This document shows, piece after piece, positions 1-7,871 of a stretch of 64,000 nt of DNA (position 1 is the first letter of the stretch; each line of letters begins with the position of its first letter). The notes under the pieces are model-generated. The model saw nothing but the letters and a program-made list of their open reading frames with translations. It did no database searches and had not been told where the DNA came from. The stretch is from Tateyamaria sp. syn59 (GTDB taxonomy: Bacteria > Pseudomonadota > Alphaproteobacteria > Rhodobacterales > Rhodobacteraceae): assembly GCF_007995245.1 (NCBI RefSeq), contig NZ_VCBA01000001.1, positions 449,730 through 513,729 on the forward strand, given 5' to 3'. The position numbers and the translations under genes were made by a program.

Positions 1-1640
1 GCCGCCTGTACCGACACGTCGAGGGCGGAGACCGGTTCGTCCGCCACCACGATCCGCGCATCCCCGGCAAAGGCTCGGGCAATTCCCACGCGCTGTTTCT
101 GACCGCCCGACAGTTGCCGCGGCATCCGTTCTGCAAAGGCGCGGGGCAGTTTCACCAGATCCAGAAGTTCCAGCATCCGCTGTTGCCGCTCGGCTTCATT
201 CTTGCCGACCTTGAAAATCTCAAGCGCGCGAATGATCTGGCGGCCCACGGTCATGGACGGGTTCAGCGTGTCAAAGGGGTTCTGGAACACCATCTGCACA
301 TCGGCCACCGTCTGCGTATCGCGGTCCTCAATCGGCACATCCTGAATGGCCTTGTTGCCGATGGTGATCGACCCTTCGGTCGCGGTTTCAAGCCCCATCA
401 GCACCTTGGCAAAAGTTGACTTCCCGCACCCGGATTCACCCACGATGGCCAGCGTTTCGGATTCCCGCGCCTCAAAGCTCAGCGTCTCGTTCGCCTTCAC
501 GACCTTCTTCTCGCCGGATGAGAAAAGGGCAGAGGCAGCCACCTCGTAATACTTCTTGAGCTTGTCCATCTTCAGGACGACGTCACCCACTTCGCCCTTC
601 TCCTTCTGTTCGCCCACGGTCAGCGGGGCGTTCCAGTCGATCTCCTTGAACTTCAGGCAGCGCGTTTCGTGGCTGCCATCGTCATTGGCGGGGAACATCG
701 GGATCGGCTTGTTCTCATTGCATAGGCCCTCCTCGAAATAGTCGCAGCGCGGGCCGAAATTGCAGCCGGGCGGGCGTTCGTGGGGCAGGGGGAAGTTGCC
801 GGGGATCGCCACCAGGGGCCGCGCATTCTTGTCCGCGCCGGGCAGAGGGATCGAACGGAACAGCGCCTGAGTGTAAGGGTGCCGCATCTCGTCAAACACC
901 TGCTTGATCGAGCCACGCTCGACCGCTTCACCCGAGTACATCACGCAAATTCGGTCGCAGGTTTCGAGCACAAGGCCAAGGTTGTGGCTAATGAACAGCA
1001 TCGAGGTGCCGTATTTCTTGCCCAGATCCTTCACCAGTTCGACCACGGCCGCCTCGACGGTCACGTCAAGCGCCGTGGTCGGCTCATCGAGGATCAAAAG
1101 CGACGGCTCGGACATGAGCGCCATGGCGATCACGATGCGCTGCTGCTGACCGCCCGAAAGCTGATGGGGAAAGCTGTTCAGGATGCGCTTGGGGTCGGGT
1201 AGCTTCACGTCCGTAACCACCTGCAAGGCACGGTCGTAGGCGTCCTTTTCGCTCATGCCCTGATGGATCATCGGCACTTCCATCAACTGCTTGCCGATCT
1301 TCATGGCGGGGTTCAGGGACGCCATCGGCTCCTGATAGATCATGGCAATCTCGGACCCGCGGATGTCGCGCAACTCCTCCATGCTCATCTCACCCAGATC
1401 ACGACCCTTGAACTTGATGGACCCACCCACGATCCGTCCGTTCTTGCCCAGATCCTGCATGACGCCCAAGGCCACAGTGGACTTGCCGCAGCCGGATTCG
1501 CCCACAAGCCCCACGGCCTCACCCGGTTGCACGGTGACCGAAAAGTCCATCACAGCCGGGATCTCCCGCAGCCGCGTGAAGAAGGAAATGCTCAGCTTGT
1601 CGATCTCCAGGATCGGGCCGTCATAGTCCAGTTTCGCCAT
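1..1640 (-). CDS. Dipeptide/oligopeptide ABC transporter, fused double ATPase (OppD-OppF type), 3' end outside window
   Basis: Cytoplasmic ATPase powering the two permeases encoded just upstream. Reading from ATG at 1640, the protein opens MAKLDYDGP and carries two complete nucleotide-binding domains. Each has a Walker A GESGCGKST; the signatures are LSGGQQQR (first) and LSGGQKQR (second), and the Walker B segments are LLILDEPTTALD and VADEPVSALD. After the first domain is the OppD/DppD C-terminal Cys-containing segment (RPPGCNFGPRCDYF) typical of peptide and nickel importers. About 546 codons are in view and the C-terminus lies beyond base 1. The order is oppB-oppC-oppDF on the minus strand, with a palindromic repeat in the 95 bp before this gene. 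The substrate cannot be told from sequence; peptide-family import is the family expectation. Confidence 0.93.
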   Translation of the reverse strand, partial: MAKLDYDGPILEIDKLSISFFTRLREIPAVMDFSVTVQPGEAVGLVGESGCGKSTVALGVMQDLGKNGRIVGGSIKFKGRDLGEMSMEELRDIRGSEIAMIYQEPMASLNPAMKIGKQLMEVPMIHQGMSEKDAYDRALQVVTDVKLPDPKRILNSFPHQLSGGQQQRIVIAMALMSEPSLLILDEPTTALDVTVEAAVVELVKDLGKKYGTSMLFISHNLGLVLETCDRICVMYSGEAVERGSIKQVFDEMRHPYTQALFRSIPLPGADKNARPLVAIPGNFPLPHERPPGCNFGPRCDYFEEGLCNENKPIPMFPANDDGSHETRCLKFKEIDWNAPLTVGEQKEKGEVGDVVLKMDKLKKYYEVAASALFSSGEKKVVKANETLSFEARESETLAIVGESGCGKSTFAKVLMGLETATEGSITIGNKAIQDVPIEDRDTQTVADVQMVFQNPFDTLNPSMTVGRQIIRALEIFKVGKNEAERQQRMLELLDLVKLPRAFAERMPRQLSGGQKQRVGIARAFAGDARIVVADEPVSALDVSVQA

Positions 1641-1673
1641 TCTATCTCTCCCCGTCAGCCCGTGCCCTTTGGG

Positions 1674-1732
1674 CTTCTTCTGGCCAAAAATACCACGGGG
1701 GACCGGGGGCTGGCCCCCGGTCCCTCCGCTTC
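1674..1732 (-). repeat. Intergenic palindromic repeat unit, copy A (hairpin plus conserved tail)
   Basis: A near-perfect hairpin lies at 1699-1724, with 12-nt arms GGGACCGGGGGC and GCCCCCGGTCCC and a very tight turn. On the minus strand it is followed by CCCCCGTGGTATTTTTGGCC and then AGAAGAAG. The same layout recurs at 35566-35623 and 51797-51846. It starts directly after the oppC stop codon, so it may also damp transcription into oppDF. I infer a dispersed REP-like element. Confidence 0.7.
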
Positions 1733-1734
1733 CA

Positions 1735-3186
1735 TCAATCCTTGAGGCTTTCTTCCCGCAGCCCGTCGGCCAACAGGTTCAGGCCCAGCACCAGCGTCAG
1801 AAGTGACACCGCAGGTGCAATGGCCGCGTGCGGATACACAGACAGCAAGCGCCGACCCGCGTTGATGGTCGTGCCCCAATCCGGGCTTTCGCTTTCAAGA
1901 CCCAGACCGAAGAAGCCCAAAGTGCCCAGAAGGATCGTGGTGTAGCCGATGCGCAGGCAGAAATCGACGATCAGCGGCCCACGCGCGTTGGGCAGGATCT
2001 CCCACAGCATGATGTACCAGGGCCCTTCGCCGCGCGTCTGCGCCGCCGCCACATAGTCCCGCGTTTTGATGTCGAGGGCGAGGCCGCGGACGATCCGGAA
2101 CACGGTGGGCGCGTTGACGAAGACCACCGATACGAAGACCACGAGAATGCCAGGATCAATGTCAAAAAGATCAAGAAATTCCGGCAGCACCGCCACCTTC
2201 GATCCGCCGTCGGAGATCAGTGACAGATAGATCCAGCCCATAACTCCCAGCACCACGATCAGCAGCGGCGTGCGAAAGCTTGGCTGGGTGTAGTAGCGCG
2301 CATTCAACAGCACGCCGACAAAGATCAGCGGAAAGACGAACAACACCGTCGCCATGTAGTTCGGAATGCCCGTCGCCACGATTTCCGGTGTGACCAGCAG
2401 GTAGAACAGCAGGATCACGGGGAAGGCGAGGATCAGGTTGGCCAGGAAAGACAGGAAGGTGTCGAGGCGCCCTCCATAATAGCCCGCAGGCAACCCAAGC
2501 GTGATGCCGACCATAAAGGCAAAGAGCGTCGCCAGCGGTGCGATCTGCACCACGACCCAGGCGCCCTTGAACAGTCGACTGAACACGTCGCGCGCCAAGT
2601 TGTCGCCGCCCAGCAGATACCAGGCATATTCGCCCTCTTCGGCGCCGCGCATTGGCGTGCCGGGCACCTTGTTCTTCATGCCGGACACTTGGCTCAGGCT
2701 CTCGTGGGTGGTGATCCAGTCGAACAGGCCCGCCATGGCCCCGGCATAGACCCAAAACATCACCAGAGCGAAGCCGATCATGCCCACTGTGGAATCAAAG
2801 AGTTTGCCGTAAAGCCCCAGCTTGCGTTTGAAGGTGATCGACACCGCGAAGGTGGCGATCAGCGCGATCCAGACCGGGATCAGTTGCTGGCTCATCCCGC
2901 CGACAATGCCCGTGGCCGCCGGTCCGCCGAAGATGCCCAAAACCACGTAAGCCAGAATGATCAGCAACAGCGCCAGGCCCGACCACCGCGTCGCGCTTGC
3001 CGACAGGTCATAGGCCCCGCCCGCCGTGCTCAGCGTGCCGTCGGGGTTTGTGACAACACGCGTGCCGCCCGAGGCGATGCTCATCACGATCTGGATCACC
3101 ACCGCGATCAGAAAGATGACAGCCAGCGCATAGAACACCGGGTCCAGAAATTGCCCAAGAGGGCCGGTCCATGTCAAAGGGTCCAT
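1735..3186 (-). CDS. ABC transporter permease, OppC/DppC family, unusually long
   Basis: Inner-membrane permease subunit of the peptide-type importer. The ABC-permease coupling (EAA) loop is visible near residues 390-415 (YVAAAQTRGEGPWYIML). The protein is 483 residues where OppC/DppC proteins are usually about 280-310. The extra length is an N-terminal hydrophobic region of roughly 150 residues with several predicted membrane segments, plus an inserted hydrophobic stretch near residues 290-345 inside the permease domain. Start ATG 3186 follows an AGGAGGC-like site and lies 12 bp after oppB. Family assignment is firm; substrate is unknown. Confidence 0.9.
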   Translation of the reverse strand: MDPLTWTGPLGQFLDPVFYALAVIFLIAVVIQIVMSIASGGTRVVTNPDGTLSTAGGAYDLSASATRWSGLALLLIILAYVVLGIFGGPAATGIVGGMSQQLIPVWIALIATFAVSITFKRKLGLYGKLFDSTVGMIGFALVMFWVYAGAMAGLFDWITTHESLSQVSGMKNKVPGTPMRGAEEGEYAWYLLGGDNLARDVFSRLFKGAWVVVQIAPLATLFAFMVGITLGLPAGYYGGRLDTFLSFLANLILAFPVILLFYLLVTPEIVATGIPNYMATVLFVFPLIFVGVLLNARYYTQPSFRTPLLIVVLGVMGWIYLSLISDGGSKVAVLPEFLDLFDIDPGILVVFVSVVFVNAPTVFRIVRGLALDIKTRDYVAAAQTRGEGPWYIMLWEILPNARGPLIVDFCLRIGYTTILLGTLGFFGLGLESESPDWGTTINAGRRLLSVYPHAAIAPAVSLLTLVLGLNLLADGLREESLKD

Positions 3187-3198
3187 GGGTAAGCCTCC

Positions 3199-4245
3199 TT
3201 AGGAAATGCGAATGCGCGGGTTGAGAAACACGTAGCCGATGTCGGAAATCAGCTGCGTGATCAGCACAACGACGACAGAAACGACAGACACGGCCAGCAG
3301 CAGTTCGATGTCATTGTTGCCTGCCGCTTGCACCAGCAACCAGCCAAAGCCCTTGTAGTTAAAGAGCGTCTCGACAATCACCACCCCGTTCAAGAGCCAC
3401 GGGATCTGCAGCATGATCACCGTGAAGGGTGCGATGAGCGCATTGCGCAGCGCGTGCTTGAGGACGATGTTTCCGAAACTCACGCCCTTCAGTCGCGCCG
3501 TTCGGATGTATTGCGCCGTCATGACCTCGGTCATGCTGGCCCGTGTCATCCGCGCGATATAGCCCATCCCGTATAGCGCGATGGTCAGGACCGGCAGGGT
3601 AAAGTTCTCGAAGGTGGCGTTCTCGATGGCTTGCGTCGCCGATCCTTTGAACCATTTGAGCCCAAAGGCTGACGACGCGAAGACCGCGATAAAGATGACG
3701 CCCGACACATATTCCGGCGTCGCGGTCGTCGCGATTGAAAAGGTCGACAGCGACCGGTCCAGACCCGACCCCTCGCGCATCCCCGCAAGCACGCCAACCA
3801 GCAGCGACATGGGCACCATCACCAGAAGGACAAAGCCCATAAGCTTGCCCGTGGCGCCCAGCCGGGTCGCAACGATGTTGCTGACCTCGTCTTTGAAGAC
3901 CAGCGAAAAGCCCCAATCGCCCTGTAGCACGCCACAGAACGTGGCCCGATCCTCGACCGGCGCGTTTTCCGCGAAACACTGGCCGGTGACGGTTCCGTCG
4001 TCCTTTTCCGTGACCCAGCCCGGTGCGACGCCCAGCCATCTGCCGTATTTGACAAAGGTATTGTCGAGGTATCCGCGGTCATCCAGCCAGCTTGCGACGG
4101 CCTCGTCCGACATGCGGAAGTTGCCTTGCGTCTTGGCCAGCTTTTCCAAGTTTGGATAGAGATTGGTCAGAAAGAACACGATGAAGGTCAGGCACAGGGC
4201 CGTTAGCAGCATCACGCCCAATCGTCTGAGTATGAAAAGTCCCAT
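3199..4245 (-). CDS. ABC transporter permease, OppB/DppB family
   Basis: Inner-membrane permease partner of the OppC-like protein. It starts with the usual N-terminal membrane segment (MGLFILRRLGVMLLTALCL). The C-terminal half holds the binding-protein-dependent transport domain with its coupling loop (QYIRTARLKGVSFGNIVLKH, about residues 245-265). At 348 residues it is slightly longer than DppB because of a periplasmic insert at about residues 45-120 with a Cys pair (TGQCFAENAPVEDRATFCG). It is the first gene of the oppB-oppC-oppDF unit. No binding-protein gene lies upstream, which is unusual. Confidence 0.92.
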   Translation of the reverse strand: MGLFILRRLGVMLLTALCLTFIVFFLTNLYPNLEKLAKTQGNFRMSDEAVASWLDDRGYLDNTFVKYGRWLGVAPGWVTEKDDGTVTGQCFAENAPVEDRATFCGVLQGDWGFSLVFKDEVSNIVATRLGATGKLMGFVLLVMVPMSLLVGVLAGMREGSGLDRSLSTFSIATTATPEYVSGVIFIAVFASSAFGLKWFKGSATQAIENATFENFTLPVLTIALYGMGYIARMTRASMTEVMTAQYIRTARLKGVSFGNIVLKHALRNALIAPFTVIMLQIPWLLNGVVIVETLFNYKGFGWLLVQAAGNNDIELLLAVSVVSVVVVLITQLISDIGYVFLNPRIRIS

Positions 4246-4610
4246 GTATCGCCCCTGTTGGGTGGCTTCGGGCGGGTAGGGTCCGCCGCTCTTTTGGCTG
4301 CCGGACGTTCTTTAGGTGACGTCTCTGGCAGGGCTCGTGTGAGCCGAATAATGGAGTGGGTGTTGAATCTGCCTACACTGACGCCCCCAGTGACCGAAGT
4401 AGACCAATATGTCGGCCCAGCGTGCGTTCATCCGGTTTGGCCCGGACGCATTCGTGCACATCTGCGGTCTTTGTTGTTCCCTGATCTTATGAGGCAACAG
4501 ATATGCACACAGGTCAACGGGGACGTTTCAGAAATCGGAACACGTTTGCGACATTTGCATATCCTGTTTGCGACATCGCTGATCTCGCGTGCGAAATTCG
4601 GACCGACGGC
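4246..4610 (-). promoter_or_regulatory. 365 bp gene-free regulatory region before oppB, with an 11-bp direct repeat
   Basis: No convincing gene lies here. The 11-mer GTTTGCGACAT occurs at 4544-4554 and again at 4566-4576, exactly 22 bp apart (two helical turns), the spacing expected for the two half-sites of an AraC-family dimer. On the minus strand a TTGACC hexamer (4517-4512) lies just downstream of the repeats, with a CATAAG at 4491-4486 at an over-long 20-bp spacing. I infer a promoter region for the ABC operon controlled by the adjacent AraC-type regulator. The repeat is seen directly; the promoter is weak. Confidence 0.4.
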
Positions 4611-5399
4611 TCAACGCGACGTTTTGCGCAGCGCCGTGGGCGTCTGCCCGGTGTGCTGCTGCATGAATCGGGTAAAATACGCGGCGGATCCAAAGCCCAG
4701 GTGGCGTGCTATGTCCTGAACCGGGACGGTGGTTTCGATCAGCGCCATGCGAGACGCGTAAAGGATACGTTCGGTCAACAGATCGGCGGCCGTGCGCCCC
4801 GTCGCAGCCTTGCACGCACGGGTCAGGTGGGTGGCGGTGACGCCCAGTTCAGCGGCGTGTTCGGCCATAGACAGCCCATCGGCGTGGTCGCGTGCGACAC
4901 GCTCGCAAAACCGTGCGCTGAGGCGTGCGGCGGCATTCATGGCCACAGGCAGATGCTCGGGCAAAGCAATCTGGCGGCGCAACCACACCGACATCAACGC
5001 CATTTGCGCATCAATCGCGTCCTGGGCGAGCGCGCGACCTTGGGTCATTTCGCGGTGCGCGGCCTCGAAAATGCCTGTCAACTCGCCGATGGCATCGACC
5101 TCGCGTACCCGGAGCTGCCGCGGCCCGATCGGCAGGCGGACATCTGTTCCATCGGGGATCAAGGCCACCATTGCGATTCCCTGGCGACCAAGATCCAGCG
5201 AAAAAAGCGTGCGGGGCGGAATGGTCAGTGCATTATGCGTGCCAACGCCGCGCCGCGTCCCGTTCAGCAACAGCCGCCCCTGACCGCGTGTGATCCAGAT
5301 GACAAGGTGTTCCGGACGGTCATGAGCCAGTGCAATACGCCAGTCCTGACCAAACGTCAGCTGGCTGAGCGGTTTGATCTCGACCGGGGGCAGAGACAT
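4611..5399 (-). CDS. AraC-family transcriptional regulator
   Basis: DNA-binding regulator of about 262 residues. The N-terminal ~130 residues look like a cupin-type ligand-binding domain (HLVIWITRGQGRLLLNG...). The C-terminal ~95 residues form the double helix-turn-helix AraC domain: first HTH around SMAEHAAELGVTATHLTRAC, second around VQDIARHLGFGSAAYFTRFM, with the family's closing segment TGQTPTALR. I use ATG 5399; a TTG two codons upstream (5405) is possible. It sits upstream of, and on the same strand as, the oppBCDF genes, separated by a region with a spaced direct repeat, so local control of the transporter is plausible. The effector is unknown. Confidence 0.9.
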   Translation of the reverse strand: MSLPPVEIKPLSQLTFGQDWRIALAHDRPEHLVIWITRGQGRLLLNGTRRGVGTHNALTIPPRTLFSLDLGRQGIAMVALIPDGTDVRLPIGPRQLRVREVDAIGELTGIFEAAHREMTQGRALAQDAIDAQMALMSVWLRRQIALPEHLPVAMNAAARLSARFCERVARDHADGLSMAEHAAELGVTATHLTRACKAATGRTAADLLTERILYASRMALIETTVPVQDIARHLGFGSAAYFTRFMQQHTGQTPTALRKTSR

Positions 5400-5471
5400 G
5401 GGCAATGGTCCGTTTTGGACAAGTACATGGGGCGATTCCCTGCCGCATTGGCCGCTCCCGCTGCAATTATG

Positions 5472-6353
5472 TCAAGCCTCAACCATGGCGGGAGATGAAA
5501 TCCAGTGCCATTCCGCCATCCGGCTGCGAAACCATGTGCGCTGCCGCTTGGCATATTGGCGGGTTGCAATCGTTGCCCGTTCGACGGCCGCTTCGTGATC
5601 CATCTCGCCCCGCACCACTGCCAACGCCTCGGCCACACCGATAGCACGGCACGAGGGCAGGGCGGGATTGTGGCGGTCCAGCATTGCGCGGGCTTCTTCA
5701 AGTGCGCCGCCCTTGAGCATCTGGTCGAACCGCGCCGCGATGCGCGGGGTCAGCCACTCTTTGGGGCTGTCCATGACGACACCGGCAAAAGCGCCCGGGC
5801 CCAGAACAGGGTCACGCGTCTGGTCCTGCCAATGGGACAGCGGCTGCCCGGTGGCGTGCTGCACCTCCCAAGCACGCTGGACACGGGCGCGGTTGGCAAC
5901 GTCAATCCGCTGCAAGGTTTCACGATCCAGCGCCGCCAGCATCTTGCCCAGATCCAGCGCATCGGCCTGCGCGCGGACCTCGGGCGGCGTGTCAGGAATA
6001 TCGGCCAGCCCCTCCGTCAGCGCGCCGAAGTAAAGCCCGGTGCCACCCACGATGATCGGGCGCGCGCCGCTCAATAGCGGCGTGACCTCGCGCAACCAAT
6101 GGCCGGTGGAGTAAGGCGCGTCATACGGGATATGACCATATAGATGATGCGGCGCGCGCGCTTCTTCCTCCGCCGACGGACGCGCCGTCAGCACCCGCCA
6201 GCAGTCATAGACCTGGCTTGCATCGGCGTTCACGATGACCCCGCCCTGTGCCTCTGCAATGGCCAAAGCCAGCGCGGATTTGCCCGATGCGGTCGGCCCG
6301 GCAATCAGAACCGGCAGGTCCTTGGGCAATTTGGCGATCAGGTCGCGCATCAT
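5472..6353 (-). CDS. miaA: tRNA dimethylallyltransferase
   Basis: Adds a dimethylallyl group to A37 of tRNAs reading UNN codons. The P-loop [13 protein letters not shown] is near the N-terminus, followed by [17 protein letters not shown], equivalent to the substrate-binding loop of MiaA, and a C-terminal [14 protein letters not shown] tRNA-contact motif. From ATG 6353 it has 293 residues; an in-frame ATG at 6383 would add ten ([10 protein letters not shown]) but has no visible ribosome site. It is divergent from pyrH with a very short shared upstream region (about 72 bp), so promoters of the two genes probably overlap or lie back to back. Confidence 0.95.
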   Translation of the reverse strand: MMRDLIAKLPKDLPVLIAGPTASGKSALALAIAEAQGGVIVNADASQVYDCWRVLTARPSAEEEARAPHHLYGHIPYDAPYSTGHWLREVTPLLSGARPIIVGGTGLYFGALTEGLADIPDTPPEVRAQADALDLGKMLAALDRETLQRIDVANRARVQRAWEVQHATGQPLSHWQDQTRDPVLGPGAFAGVVMDSPKEWLTPRIAARFDQMLKGGALEEARAMLDRHNPALPSCRAIGVAEALAVVRGEMDHEAAVERATIATRQYAKRQRTWFRSRMAEWHWISSPAMVEA

Positions 6354-6425
6354 GTCGTCTCGTCCATTGAAACCTCGCCGCATTTAGGACAGGTTGCGCG
6401 CAATTTCAAAGAGCGGGGGCGCACC

Positions 6426-7157
6426 ATGACCGAGACCGAAACACAGGCGACTTTCAAACGGGTCATGTTGAAGATCTCTGGCGAGGCGCTGATGGGCGAT
6501 CAGGGCTTTGGTCTGCACCCGCCGACCGTCGAACGGATCGCAGGCGAGGTGAAGGCTGTCCACGACATGGGGGTCGAGATTTGTATGGTCATCGGCGGAG
6601 GCAACGTCTTTCGCGGCCTGCAGGGCTCCGCCCAAGGGATGGAGCGCACAACCGCCGACTACATGGGCATGCTTGCGACCGTAATGAACGCGCTTGCCAT
6701 GCAATCCGCGCTTGAGGGGCGGGGGGTGTTCACCCGCGTGATCAGCGCCATCACGATGAACGAGGTGGCCGAGCCCTATATCCGCCGCCGCGCCGTACGC
6801 CACCTTGAGAAAAAGCGGGTCTGCATCTTTGCCGCCGGAACGGGCAACCCGTATTTCACCACCGATACCGCAGCGACCCTGCGCGCCAACGAAATGTCCT
6901 GCGAGGCCATCTTTATGGGCAAAAACGGCGTCGACGGTGTCTATGACAAGGACCCGAAAAAGCATGACGACGCCAAACGCTACGACGTCGTCACCTATGA
7001 CGAGGTGCTGCAAAAGCGTCTGGGTGTCATGGACGCATCAGCCATCGCACTTGCCCGTGACAACAACCTGCCTCTGATCGTCTTCCCGCTCGACACGCCG
7101 GGCGGGTTCAAGGAAATCCTTGAAGGCAAGGGCACCTTCACGCGCGTACAGGGCTAG
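6426..7157 (+). CDS. pyrH: UMP kinase (uridylate kinase)
   Basis: Phosphorylates UMP to UDP with ATP in pyrimidine nucleotide synthesis. 243 residues; amino-acid-kinase fold with [12 protein letters not shown] at the N-terminus, the glycine-rich IGGGNVFRG and the conserved [13 protein letters not shown] segment. I chose ATG 6426, preceded by GAGCGGGGGC; the frame stays open further upstream but that part runs antisense to miaA. It starts the pyrH-frr-uppS-cdsA-dxr-rseP run. The usual rpsB-tsf genes are not adjacent here; miaA takes that position. Confidence 0.97.
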   Translation: MTETETQATFKRVMLKISGEALMGDQGFGLHPPTVERIAGEVKAVHDMGVEICMVIGGGNVFRGLQGSAQGMERTTADYMGMLATVMNALAMQSALEGRGVFTRVISAITMNEVAEPYIRRRAVRHLEKKRVCIFAAGTGNPYFTTDTAATLRANEMSCEAIFMGKNGVDGVYDKDPKKHDDAKRYDVVTYDEVLQKRLGVMDASAIALARDNNLPLIVFPLDTPGGFKEILEGKGTFTRVQG

Positions 7158-7247
7158 GCCACAACTCGCGCTGGTCATATACGCGCCGCTTGATTTATAT
7201 GCATGTGAAACGCCTATTTGGCGACAAGAAGAAACACGGGGAATACC

Positions 7248-7811
7248 ATGTCTGACGATTTCATGCTGGACACAGACGACCTTGAGCGCCGGATGGACGG
7301 CGCCATGGCCAACCTCAAAACCGAGTTTGCATCGCTGCGCACAGGCCGGGCCTCGGCCTCCATGCTAGAGCCGGTGATGGTGGATGCCTATGGCTCCATG
7401 ACGCCGATCAATCAGGTGGGCACCGTCAACGTGCCAGAGCCGCGGATGGTGACGGTCAACGTCTGGGACAAGGGTCTCGTGGGCAAAGTCGAAAAGGCCA
7501 TTCGCGAAAGTGGGCTGGGCATCAACCCGCAACTCAACGGCACCATCATCATGCTGCCGATCCCCGAATTGAACGAAGAGCGCCGCCGCGAACTGGGCAA
7601 GGTTGCGGGCAGCTATGCCGAGAACGCCCGCGTCAGCATCCGCAACGTGCGCCGCGACGGTATGGACCAGATCAAGAAAGCCAAGGCCGACGGCATGTCC
7701 GAGGACGACGAAAAGCTGTGGCAGGACGAAGTTCAAGAGATGACGGACAAATACATCAAGTCCGTCGACAGTGCGTTGGAAACCAAGCAAACCGAGATCA
7801 TGCAGGTTTGA
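7248..7811 (+). CDS. frr: Ribosome recycling factor
   Basis: Splits post-termination ribosomes with EF-G. 187 residues, the normal family length. Conserved features are [19 protein letters not shown] near residues 25-45, the [20 protein letters not shown] hinge region and the C-terminal long helix ([19 protein letters not shown]). ATG 7248 follows a CGGGGA site with good spacing; the upstream in-frame GTG would give an unsupported extension. The stop codon TGA (7809-7811) lies inside the 5' arm of a perfect three-way-junction structure that continues into uppS. Confidence 0.97.
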   Translation: MSDDFMLDTDDLERRMDGAMANLKTEFASLRTGRASASMLEPVMVDAYGSMTPINQVGTVNVPEPRMVTVNVWDKGLVGKVEKAIRESGLGINPQLNGTIIMLPIPELNEERRRELGKVAGSYAENARVSIRNVRRDGMDQIKKAKADGMSEDDEKLWQDEVQEMTDKYIKSVDSALETKQTEIMQV

Positions 7812-7871
7812 CACTCGAACCTGCGCCGCAGGCGCAGGCAAACGCTCCGGGGGAGCGTTTGGAGTGTCAAA
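7807..7871 (+). promoter_or_regulatory. Three-way-junction RNA element at the frr/uppS boundary
   Basis: A perfect nested inverted-repeat set. Outer stem TTTGACACTC (7807-7816) pairs with GAGTGTCAAA (7862-7871). Inside are hairpin 1, CCTGCGCC/GGCGCAGG (7820-7827, 7831-7838, loop GCA), and hairpin 2, AAACGCTCC/GGAGCGTTT (7840-7848, 7852-7860, loop GGG). All 27 pairs are Watson-Crick. The only unpaired bases outside the loops are GAA, C and G linkers. It spans the frr stop codon. The best Shine-Dalgarno for uppS (GGGGGAG, 7849-7855) lies in hairpin 2 and the GTG start (7864) lies in the outer stem. Translational control or a mobile palindromic element are both possible. Confidence 0.75.

Noticed and set aside
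4503-5498. 331-codon plus-strand frame over the AraC gene
   Set aside because: Antisense shadow in GC-rich DNA; the minus-strand AraC protein has clear domains.
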